Source: Sphingobium sp.
GTDB lineage: Bacteria > Pseudomonadota > Alphaproteobacteria > Sphingomonadales > Sphingomonadaceae
Assembly: GCA_020051025.1 (NCBI GenBank)
Contig: JAGVJS010000125.1
Coordinates: 1 to 14,006, forward strand
DNA length: 14,006 nucleotides
Direction of reading: 5' to 3'
Shown here: one piece after another, positions 1-6,448 of the stretch
Layout: every line of letters starts with the position of its first letter
Position numbering within the stretch: the first letter of the stretch is position 1
Notes under the pieces: generated by a model
What the model saw: the letters and a program-made list of their open reading frames with translations, nothing else
Database searches by the model: none
Told to the model about the DNA's origin: nothing
Program-made: the position numbers and the translations under genes

Positions 1-82
1 CCCGCCCGCCCCCCGTGACAAGCGCAGCCCGCCCGGCAAAGGAGAAGCTGCCATTGGCGGGAAGTTCGAAATTATCGTCCAT
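1..82 (-). CDS. Short-chain dehydrogenase/reductase (SDR), N-terminal fragment cut by the window edge
   Basis: The minus strand reads ATG at 82 down to base 1 and gives 27 codons with no stop: MDDNFELPANGSFSFAGRAA followed by LVTGGGR. The F-x-G-R-x-A-L-V-T-G-G-G-R pattern is the start of a classical SDR Rossmann fold, where T-G-G-x-R-G-I-G binds the NAD(P) cofactor. A purine-rich AGGA lies about 8 bases upstream of the ATG, and the in-frame alternative ATG at 89 runs straight into a stop. The gene follows the receptor gene on the same strand after 57 bases, with a terminator-like hairpin between them, so it may be a downstream or partly insulated operon member. Its substrate is unknown; an alcohol or hydroxyacyl-CoA oxidation step in the same pathway is a guess. 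The fold is fairly certain despite the short fragment. Confidence 0.75.
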   Translation of the reverse strand, partial: MDDNFELPANGSFSFAGRAALVTGGGR

Positions 83-102
83 CGTTCATCCTGTAAAATC
101 GA

Positions 103-126
103 GGGGAGCGGCCAGGGCCACTCCCC
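103..126 (-). terminator. Terminator-like hairpin after the TonB receptor gene
   Basis: Bases 103-113 (GGGGAGCGGCC) and 116-126 (GGCCACTCCCC) form an 11-bp stem with one G-T pair and a very tight loop. Read on the minus strand, the stem is followed by ATTTTA (T-run at 98-95). It sits 14 bases past the receptor stop codon and 21 bases before the SDR start. The T-run is short, so it may terminate only partly and lower expression of the downstream dehydrogenase. In the plus direction there is no T-run. Confidence 0.6.
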
Positions 127-139
127 GATTGCATCGGCT

Positions 140-2398
140 TCAGGGGCGCAGCGACAGCGTCACGCCATAGGTGCGCGGCGTGTTGGTGAAGATTTTCCAA
201 TAGGTCGTGCCGTTGCCCGGCACCGCCAGAAAGGCGGTGATGTCGTCTGCATTGACGATCTGATAATTGTTGGTGAGGTTCTTGCCCCAGATGCCGACCG
301 TCCAGCGCCCATCGGCACCTTCGTAATTCAGCCGCGCGTTGAGCGTCCGCCCCTTCGTGTCATTATAGAGATTGTCGTAAAGACGCAGCGTGTTGGCGTC
401 GTCCGTGGAAATGCGCGCGGAATAGTTGAAATCGGCCTGCGGCGTGAGCTTGGCACCGTTCGCCATAGCCAGATCATAGCTGGCCCCGACCGTGAAGCTG
501 TCCCGCGGCGCGAATTTAGCCGGGTTGCCGGAATAATCGAGATTGACCAGCGGATCGCGCAGGTCGCTGTAAGTGCCGACAAGATGGGTCCAGTTGCCAG
601 TCAGGCGCAGACCGTCGAGCGGACGGAGCACGGATTCAACCTCGATGCCCTTCATCTTCAACGTGCCATTATAGGTATGCGCAATGCCGCCCGCGCCCGA
701 GAAATTCTGGAGATTCTTCGTCTTCTGCTTGAACAGCGCAACATTGAAATCGAGCATATTGTCGAACAGCCGAGACTTCGCGCCGATTTCGTAATTCTGC
801 GCCTTTTCCGGCTCCAGCGGGATCGTCGGGTTGAGATAGGCATTGTCGACGAAGCCGCCCGATTTGAAGCCCTTTGCCCAGGTGGCATAGAGATTCACGT
901 TCTGCATCGGACGATATTTGACCGTCACCCGCGGCGTGAAGGCATTCCATGTCTTGCCACCCGACGCGAACACTTCGCCGGGGAAGCCGAAACCGGGAAT
1001 CGCGCCTGCGTCCGTGGTGGAAAAAGCGTGATAGTCGATCTTTTTGCGATCCGACGTGTAGCGTCCACCTGCGACCAGCGACAGGCCATCGGTCACTTCG
1101 AACGTCGCCTCACCAAATACCGCGAGGCTGCGGACATTGCCTTCCTGTTCGCGCGTGATGTTGGTCACGCCCGGATTGCGCCGGACAGTCGCGTTGACGG
1201 CCGATCCGGGCAGCGGGCTGTAGTTGAAGATGTTCGTCGTCGAGACATCCGCTGACAGGAAATAACCGCCCACAACATAAGACAGACGGCCCGGCGCGGA
1301 GGCGAAGCGGACTTCCTGCGTGAAACTGCGATTCTTCACCACCTGCCGGCGATCGAAGACAGGAACCTGCGTGGCGACCGGTACATCGTCGTTGGTCGCA
1401 TGGCTGTCGTTCATCCGGTAGCCGGTAATCGACGTCAGCGTGCCGCCAAACAGATCCAGATCGCCGCGCAGATAGCCCCCGCGCAGCCGTTGGCGATAGG
1501 GCGAGCGAGCAAAGTCGTTATTCGTCCACTTGCTGTCATCATAGTCGCCAAAGCTAGCGGGAACGACCTGATTGCCGCCGATACCCAGGCTGATCGCACC
1601 GCCGTTGCCCTGCGTGTAGCTATAGTCCCCCGACAGGACGATCTTGAGCGTATCGGTCGGCCGGAACAGCAGTTTGCCGCGCATGGCGACGCCATCGGTC
1701 TTGCCATAGCTGCCCTTCTGGTTGGGCGTATCGATCAGGCCGTTCGACGTTTCCGTGCTAAATGCCGCTCGAAAGGCCAGCTTGTCATCCACCAGCACGC
1801 CGTTCACCATGCCTTCGGTGCGGACATAGGCCCCGTTGCCTGCTGTCACCTGACCGAACCAGTCTTCCTTCATCTCCGGATTATTGCTGATGACGGCGAT
1901 CGCACCGCCCACGACGTTACGGCCGAACAGGGTACCCTGCGGCCCGCGCAGCACCTCGACCCGCTGCGTGTCGAAGAAATTGGCGTTCAAGTCATTGTTG
2001 AACACATAATAGACATCGTCCATGAAATAAGCGACCGGCGTGTCGAGCGTGGCCGTGCGGAACGTCGACACATTGCCGCGTATCGCCACGATCGACAGTG
2101 ACTTGTCGGATGTGTTGACGGTGATGCCCGGCATCTGCTGGGTCAGCGCCGCGGGGCTGAACACCTGTGATTGGCGCAGCAATTCGCCGCCAAAGGCGGC
2201 TATTGAAAATGGCACTTCACGCACGGTCGACTCACGACGCTCTGCCGTCACGACAATATCTTCAGGCAACATGCTGGGCTGTGCGGCGGCATCCTGGGGC
2301 GCGCCCTGATCCGTCTGTGACCAAGCCGGCGCGGCGACCATCATGGCAATGAGGGCCGATGCTGCGACCGAGGATTTGAAGCTGAAAGGCATACCCAT
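140..2398 (-). CDS. TonB-dependent outer-membrane receptor
   Basis: Outer-membrane gated channel that imports a substrate using energy from TonB-ExbB-ExbD. The 752-residue product starts with a signal peptide (hydrophobic stretch about residues 9-22, likely cleavage after PAWS near residue 27). Next come a TonB-box-like segment EDIVVTAERR (46-55), a plug domain (about 58-170, containing QRVEVLRGPQGTLFGR near 145-160) and a long beta-barrel ending in RTYGVTLSLRP. The ATG at 2398 is preceded by AAGGGAG with only 3 bases of spacing. An in-frame ATG at 2392 gives 9 bases, so either could be used. The frame stays open to 2548, but those extra residues would sit in front of the signal peptide and are not convincing. 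It is divergent from the oxygenase operon, as is common in sphingomonads, where such receptors are proposed to bring in aromatic or polymeric substrates. The transported compound cannot be told. Confidence 0.95.
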   Translation of the reverse strand: MGMPFSFKSSVAASALIAMMVAAPAWSQTDQGAPQDAAAQPSMLPEDIVVTAERRESTVREVPFSIAAFGGELLRQSQVFSPAALTQQMPGITVNTSDKSLSIVAIRGNVSTFRTATLDTPVAYFMDDVYYVFNNDLNANFFDTQRVEVLRGPQGTLFGRNVVGGAIAVISNNPEMKEDWFGQVTAGNGAYVRTEGMVNGVLVDDKLAFRAAFSTETSNGLIDTPNQKGSYGKTDGVAMRGKLLFRPTDTLKIVLSGDYSYTQGNGGAISLGIGGNQVVPASFGDYDDSKWTNNDFARSPYRQRLRGGYLRGDLDLFGGTLTSITGYRMNDSHATNDDVPVATQVPVFDRRQVVKNRSFTQEVRFASAPGRLSYVVGGYFLSADVSTTNIFNYSPLPGSAVNATVRRNPGVTNITREQEGNVRSLAVFGEATFEVTDGLSLVAGGRYTSDRKKIDYHAFSTTDAGAIPGFGFPGEVFASGGKTWNAFTPRVTVKYRPMQNVNLYATWAKGFKSGGFVDNAYLNPTIPLEPEKAQNYEIGAKSRLFDNMLDFNVALFKQKTKNLQNFSGAGGIAHTYNGTLKMKGIEVESVLRPLDGLRLTGNWTHLVGTYSDLRDPLVNLDYSGNPAKFAPRDSFTVGASYDLAMANGAKLTPQADFNYSARISTDDANTLRLYDNLYNDTKGRTLNARLNYEGADGRWTVGIWGKNLTNNYQIVNADDITAFLAVPGNGTTYWKIFTNTPRTYGVTLSLRP

Positions 2399-2414
2399 AC
2401 TCTCCCTTAACGAC

Positions 2415-2429
2415 GCGGCTTGATGCCGC
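2415..2429 (-). repeat. Small hairpin in the receptor leader
   Basis: GCGGC (2415-2419) and GCCGC (2425-2429) are perfect 5-base arms around a 5-base loop. In the receptor mRNA this stem would end about 7 bases before the ribosome-binding AAGGGAG. It could influence translation, but it is short enough to be chance in GC-rich DNA. Confidence 0.3.
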
Positions 2430-2489
2430 CTGAGCTTGGTGAAGCAGCAAAAGGAAGAAGCGCGCAATAACATCGTCCCGATTATTGAA

Positions 2490-2500
2490 TGGTCCGACCA
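2490..2500. promoter_or_regulatory. Candidate GntR (FadR-subfamily) operator, site 1
   Basis: TGGTCCGACCA is a perfect 5+1+5 palindrome and fits the FadR-subfamily pattern TNGTNNNACNA fully. The wider context AATGGTCCGACCACATT resembles the sites at 11175-11191, 11195-11211 and 13694-13709. It lies midway in the divergent region, so a protein bound here could act on both the receptor and the oxygenase operon. The assignment to the GntR regulator encoded at the right edge is inferred. Confidence 0.6.
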
Positions 2501-2511
2501 CATTCCGATTG

Positions 2512-2530
2512 GGGTCGCCGCGAGCGACCC
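2512..2530. repeat. Inverted repeat, candidate operator
   Basis: GGGTCGC (2512-2518) and GCGACCC (2524-2530) are perfect 7-base arms with a 5-base spacer. Position and symmetry suit a dimeric DNA-binding protein. No second copy was noticed elsewhere in the window, so the binding protein is unknown; the LysR-type regulator is one candidate. Confidence 0.4.
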
Positions 2531-2558
2531 TCTAGCTAGGAGAAACAAGATTTCATGT

Positions 2559-2582
2559 GTCGTGATACAGCGAGATCACGAC
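2559..2582. repeat. Inverted repeat upstream of the oxygenase gene
   Basis: GTCGTGAT (2559-2566) and ATCACGAC (2575-2582) are perfect 8-base arms separated by 8 bases, ending 37 bases before the oxygenase start. It could be an operator or a hairpin in the oxygenase leader. There is no T-run after it, so it is not a classic terminator. Confidence 0.45.
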
Positions 2583-2619
2583 CAGGGTACAACAACGAAG
2601 ACAAGGAAGAGGCTGAGCC

Positions 2620-3933
2620 ATGCAGTCCAGTGATAGCGCCGACATGACCCGCGTGGGACCGGGAACGATCATGGGCACGATGATGCGTCAATATTGGTTG
2701 CCGGCCTGCCTGTCGTCCGAAGTGACGGCAGATGGCGACCCGGTCCGCCTGATGATCCTGTGCGAAAAGTTGATCGCTTTTCGCGACAGTTCAGGCCGCG
2801 TCGGCATCATGGACCATCGCTGCCCACATCGTTGCGCGTCGCTGTTCATCGGCCGCAACGAGCAGAATGGTATTCGCTGCGTCTATCATGGCTGGAAGTT
2901 CGATGTGGACGGCAAGTGCGTCGACATGCCTTCCGTCCCGGCGCGAATGGATTTCAAGGAAAAGGTGCATGCCAAGGCTTACAAGACTCATGAGGCCAAT
3001 GGCCTGATCTGGGTCTATATGGGCGAGAACCAGGCGAGCCCGCCACCGCTGCCCGAAATCGAGGCGACCATGCATCCCGACGCGGAAATCTGGTGCCTGC
3101 AACGTGATTGCAACTGGCTTCAGGCGCTGGAGGGGGACATCGACACCAGCCATGTCGGCTTCCTTCATGTCGGCTCGATTGAGGCGGACGATCTGGATGA
3201 AGATCATCCGATGCGCCCGACCGTACTCAACCGCGCTCCGGAATATGAGGTCGCACAGTCCGACTGGGGCGTCATGTATGGCGGCTATCGCCCGAACGAC
3301 GATGGCCAGATGAGCTGGCGCGTCGCCCATTACATGTTCCCCTTCTGGACGCAGACGCCCAACAACCGTTTCCATACCCGCGCCATCGCCCGCGCCTGGG
3401 TGCCGATGGACGACGAGCATTCCATGCTGTTCGACATCACCTGTGGAGTCGATGCAGGCAATCCGGCCTACACCTCGACGCTGAAGGATGGGACGCCACT
3501 TTTCGCGCCGCTGGAATATGCGCCCAACACGACCGATTGGTATGGCCGCTGGCGATCGCCCGACAGCCAGGCCAATGACTGGGCCATCGACAGGGAATCG
3601 CAGCGCAACGGCACGCAATTCACTGGCATCCCCAATATCACAATGCAGGATCAGGCGGTGACGGAGAGCATGGGACCGATCACGGACCATAGTTTCGAGA
3701 ATCTGGCGCCGACCGACCAGATGATCGCCCGCGTGCGTCGCCGGGTGTTGCTGGCCGCCCGTGCGCTGGCGAACAAGGGCACCCTGCCGCCGGGTATCGA
3801 AGATCCGAGCATCTTCTATCGTGCCCGTGCCGGATCGTTCCTGCATGATCCCAACGACACGCTTGCCAACGCCTATGCAGCCGCGTTGGCCAAGGCGGTC
3901 CGCTGGCCCGAACAGGTCGAGGCGGCGGAATAG
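2620..3933 (+). CDS. Rieske non-haem iron oxygenase, catalytic (alpha) subunit, phthalate dioxygenase / O-demethylase type
   Basis: Oxygenase component that would hydroxylate, dihydroxylate or oxidatively O-demethylate an aromatic or related substrate with O2 and electrons from the reductase encoded downstream. The 437 residues carry a Rieske [2Fe-2S] centre (C68-x-H70 and C87-x2-H90, in RCPHR and RCVYHGW). The mononuclear iron motif follows in GDIDTSHVGFLH, with D175 as likely bridging Asp and H178/H183 as ligands. The segment MQDQAVTESMGPITDHS is typical of the phthalate 4,5-dioxygenase/LigX-like branch, which uses no small beta subunit; none is encoded here. The start at 2620 is supported by AAGGAAGAGG ending 7 bases upstream, and the N-terminus (TRVGPGTIMGTMMRQYW) aligns with the family start as I recall it. 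The enzyme class is secure; the substrate is not. Aromatic ethers, phthalate-like acids and other hydrophobic acids are all possible. Confidence 0.93.
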   Translation: MQSSDSADMTRVGPGTIMGTMMRQYWLPACLSSEVTADGDPVRLMILCEKLIAFRDSSGRVGIMDHRCPHRCASLFIGRNEQNGIRCVYHGWKFDVDGKCVDMPSVPARMDFKEKVHAKAYKTHEANGLIWVYMGENQASPPPLPEIEATMHPDAEIWCLQRDCNWLQALEGDIDTSHVGFLHVGSIEADDLDEDHPMRPTVLNRAPEYEVAQSDWGVMYGGYRPNDDGQMSWRVAHYMFPFWTQTPNNRFHTRAIARAWVPMDDEHSMLFDITCGVDAGNPAYTSTLKDGTPLFAPLEYAPNTTDWYGRWRSPDSQANDWAIDRESQRNGTQFTGIPNITMQDQAVTESMGPITDHSFENLAPTDQMIARVRRRVLLAARALANKGTLPPGIEDPSIFYRARAGSFLHDPNDTLANAYAAALAKAVRWPEQVEAAE

Positions 3934-3943
3934 AATGACAACC

Positions 3944-3972
3944 GAGGCCGGCGCGATCCAAGCGCCGGCCTC
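3944..3972 (+). repeat. Perfect 11-bp hairpin between oxygenase and reductase genes
   Basis: GAGGCCGGCGC (3944-3954) and GCGCCGGCCTC (3962-3972) are exact complements around the 7-base loop GATCCAA, starting 10 bases after the oxygenase stop codon. There is no T-run behind it, so it is a poor intrinsic terminator. It may protect the oxygenase mRNA 3' end or attenuate the downstream genes, which would suit the higher need for oxygenase than reductase. Confidence 0.6.
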
Positions 3973-4079
3973 CTGAACAAGGATATGAGGGTGACGAAAT
4001 GCTTTGCGGCTCGTCCGGTCCGTCGATCCATGATGGCCCGGCCCTGCCAAGACACGCATCGCACCAGATGGAGAGGCAG

Positions 4080-5012
4080 ATGCGCGCAAGATTGAAGAAC
4101 ATCCGTTGGGAAGCGGAAGGGATCAACAGCTATATATTGGAACCCGTGGACGGCGGCCTGATGCCCGCATTTGAACCGGGCGCCCATGTCGACGTCCAGT
4201 TGTCACCCGGCCTCGCCCGCAGCTATTCGCTGGTCAACGACCCGGCCATTCGCAGCCATTATGAGATCGCGGTGCATCACGCGATCGACAGCCGGGGCGG
4301 GTCGCGCCACATCCATGAACAATGGCGCGTGGGCCAGATCCTGGACATTTCGGACCCGAAGAATAATTTCCCGATGGTGGAAGATGCCAGCCACACGGTA
4401 ATGATCGCGGGTGGCATCGGCATTACCCCGATGCTGCCGATGATCGCCCGGCTGAAAAAGCTGGGGCGTAGCTGGGAACTCCATTACGTCGCCGCCAGCC
4501 CGGATCGTGCTGCCTATGTCGATCGCCTGTCCGACCATGATCGAGTGGAAATCGCCTATGACGGCATCCCCGGTGGCCGCCGGCTGGACCTCGCCGCCAT
4601 CTGTGCCGCCGCTCCTGCCGATGCGCATCTGTATTGTTGCGGGCCGGGCGGTATGCTCGAGGCATTCGTCGCCACCAATTGCGACCGTCCCAAGGGCCAC
4701 GCCCATATCGAATATTTCTCGGCGGAAACGGAAGTCGCCACCGAGGGCGGCTATACGCTGGAACTGGCCAAGAGCGGCAAGACCATCAGCGTCGATGAAG
4801 GGGAAACCATGCTGGACGCTCTGCTGAGCGCCGGGGTCGATATCGGCTTTGCCTGCGCCGAGGGGATTTGCGGCACCTGTGAAGTCAAAGTGCTGAGCGG
4901 CGTCCCCGACCATCGCGACCATTTCCTGACCGATGAGGACAAGGCCGCCAACACATCGATCATGGTCTGCTGTTCGGGTTCCAAAACACCGACGCTGGTG
5001 CTCGATATCTAA
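4080..5012 (+). CDS. Oxygenase reductase: FMN/NAD domain plus plant-type [2Fe-2S] ferredoxin (phthalate dioxygenase reductase / VanB type)
   Basis: Passes electrons from NAD(P)H through FMN and a [2Fe-2S] cluster to the Rieske oxygenase encoded upstream. With the start at 4080 it has 310 residues, close to the family norm. RSYS (47-50) belongs to the flavin-binding barrel, GGIGITP (111-117) is the nucleotide-binding loop, and CCGPGGML is the later conserved loop. The C-terminal ferredoxin has C259-x4-C264-x2-C267 and C297 as cluster ligands. The N-terminus MRARLKNIRWEAEGINSY looks like the true family start, and GGAGAGG lies directly upstream. In-frame ATGs at 4068 and 3999 exist, the latter with GAGGG before it, and would add 4 or 27 unconserved-looking residues. 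A 146-base gap with a strong hairpin separates it from the oxygenase gene. The pairing makes a two-component class IA-type system. Confidence 0.93.
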   Translation: MRARLKNIRWEAEGINSYILEPVDGGLMPAFEPGAHVDVQLSPGLARSYSLVNDPAIRSHYEIAVHHAIDSRGGSRHIHEQWRVGQILDISDPKNNFPMVEDASHTVMIAGGIGITPMLPMIARLKKLGRSWELHYVAASPDRAAYVDRLSDHDRVEIAYDGIPGGRRLDLAAICAAAPADAHLYCCGPGGMLEAFVATNCDRPKGHAHIEYFSAETEVATEGGYTLELAKSGKTISVDEGETMLDALLSAGVDIGFACAEGICGTCEVKVLSGVPDHRDHFLTDEDKAANTSIMVCCSGSKTPTLVLDI

Positions 5013-5092
5013 AATACGAAATTCCGGTTTTTCAATGCCGGGCCAGAAAATGAATAAGCGGTCGAAAACGGCCCAAGGGTAAGGAGAATGTC

Positions 5093-6448
5093 TTGGCGGT
5101 TGCCACGATAGACAGCAGCAGCTCGCAATCCATGCTGGACGACCTGCCGATGTCGGCTTTCCAGCTATGGTCGGTGCTGATGATCGCCGCGACCGTCATC
5201 CTCGACGGGCTCGACAACCAGATGCTCGGCCTGGCTGCGCCGTCGCTGCTCAAGCAATGGGGCATTGGACGGGAGGCGCTGGGGTCGGTGTTTGCGCTGG
5301 GTTTCGTCGGCATGGCGGTCGGCACCTTGACGTCGGGCTGGGTCGGTGACCGGTTCGGGCGGCGCGGCGCTTTGATCATCGGCGTCGCCATTTTCGGCGT
5401 GGCGACGCTGCTGACCGGTTTCGCCGATGCGTTGTGGCAGGTGGCGATACTCAAGATGCTGGCAGGCGTCGGGCTGGGCGGGGTGCCGGGCACGGCGAGC
5501 GCCATGATCGCGGAATTCACCCCGGTCCGCTGGCGCAGCATCGCAGTGACATTCGGTGTGGTCTGCGTTTCCATCGGCGGGATACTGGGCGGGATAGCCG
5601 CCGCCCTGATCCTGCCCGGTCTTGGCTGGCGCTGGCTCTTCTACATTGGCGGCACGGCGACGCTCCTTTTTGTAGCCTGGCTATGGTCGGTCCTGCCGGA
5701 ATCTCCCCGCTATCTCGCACAACGCCCTGATCGTGCCGACGAGCTGGAACATATTTTGCGCCGCATCGGCCATCCCGATCCGGCATCGGTCAGGCATCAG
5801 GCGCACACGACGCGCGACGCCGTGCATTATGAGCCCATGCGCAAGCTGTTCGGGCCTGCGTTGCTGCGCGATACGATGGCGCTGTCGATTGCCATGTTTT
5901 CGGGTATGTTCATGATTTACCTCATGTTCAACTGGGCTCCGACGATGCTCAACAGCGCGGGGTTCGGTCTTCAGACCGCCAGCCTTGGCCTGACCAGCTT
6001 CAACATGGGCGGCACCACCGGCGCGATGATCGCCAGCCTTGCCATCATCCGCTTCGGGTCGCGACCGGTCTTGATCCTGATGGCTGTCGTCGGCGCGAGC
6101 GTATGCGCGACGCTGGCTCTGCTGCCGATCGATGGCGGTCGCAATGAAGGGGCGGTGCTCGCCTGCCTCGGTGCGCTTGGCCTTTTCGCCAGCGCCGCCC
6201 AATCCGCCATGTTCGCAGTCGGCGCTCATGCCTTTCCCACCGTCTTGCGCGCGCGGGGTCTTGGCTTGATGGGCGCGGCCGGGCGAGCAGGCGCGATCGT
6301 AAGCGCCATCGCCGGCGCCATATTGATCGGCTGGAGCAATCTGGGCTTCTTTGGCGCGCTGGCCGCATTGATGCTGCTCAACGCCATCGGTTTCATCGCC
6401 GTGCGGGGCCATATTCCGCCACTCGGCCGCAAGGACATGCACATATGA
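5093..6448 (+). CDS. MFS transporter, aromatic acid:H+ symporter (AAHS) type
   Basis: Inner-membrane importer of 451 residues with about 12 hydrophobic segments in two halves. LDGLDNQMLGLAAP (37-50) matches the AAHS signature in the first helix (DGxD, as in PcaK/BenK-type carriers), and GWVGDRFGRR (82-91) is the MFS loop 2-3 motif. The start is a TTG at 5093: AAGGAG ends 6 bases before it, an in-frame stop lies at 5051, and no in-frame ATG or GTG occurs between them. An ATG at 5088 is out of frame and stops after seven codons. The stop overlaps the next start as ATGA, so the alcohol dehydrogenase is probably translationally coupled. Position within the operon suggests it imports the pathway substrate, likely an organic acid, while the TonB receptor handles the outer membrane. 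The cargo is not determinable. Confidence 0.9.
   Translation: MAVATIDSSSSQSMLDDLPMSAFQLWSVLMIAATVILDGLDNQMLGLAAPSLLKQWGIGREALGSVFALGFVGMAVGTLTSGWVGDRFGRRGALIIGVAIFGVATLLTGFADALWQVAILKMLAGVGLGGVPGTASAMIAEFTPVRWRSIAVTFGVVCVSIGGILGGIAAALILPGLGWRWLFYIGGTATLLFVAWLWSVLPESPRYLAQRPDRADELEHILRRIGHPDPASVRHQAHTTRDAVHYEPMRKLFGPALLRDTMALSIAMFSGMFMIYLMFNWAPTMLNSAGFGLQTASLGLTSFNMGGTTGAMIASLAIIRFGSRPVLILMAVVGASVCATLALLPIDGGRNEGAVLACLGALGLFASAAQSAMFAVGAHAFPTVLRARGLGLMGAAGRAGAIVSAIAGAILIGWSNLGFFGALAALMLLNAIGFIAVRGHIPPLGRKDMHI

Larger units (their letters stand above)
2399..2619. promoter_or_regulatory. Divergent control region between receptor and oxygenase operon
   Basis: These 221 bases contain no credible gene and must hold the promoters of both the minus-strand receptor and the plus-strand operon. 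I see no convincing -35/-10 pair on either strand. The region is unusually rich in dyads: a leader hairpin (2415-2429), a FadR-like operator (2490-2500), a 7+5+7 inverted repeat (2512-2530), the palindrome CTAGCTAG (2532-2539) and an 8+8+8 inverted repeat (2559-2582). Read together, this suggests more than one regulator binds here. Confidence 0.7.

Noticed and set aside
2399..2548. Upstream extension of the TonB receptor by 50 residues
   Set aside because: The extension would precede a complete signal peptide and lacks a credible ribosome-binding site; AAGGGAG sits directly before the ATGs at 2398/2392.
3935..3976. 13-codon frame right after the oxygenase stop (MTTEAGAIQAPAS)
   Set aside because: It coincides with the perfect hairpin, which explains its codons, and has no independent sign of translation.
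2791..4089. Long open frame (432 codons) on the minus strand opposite the oxygenase gene
   Set aside because: It is the antisense shadow of a well-supported Rieske gene in GC-rich DNA; it has no recognisable domain and no fitting ribosome-binding site.
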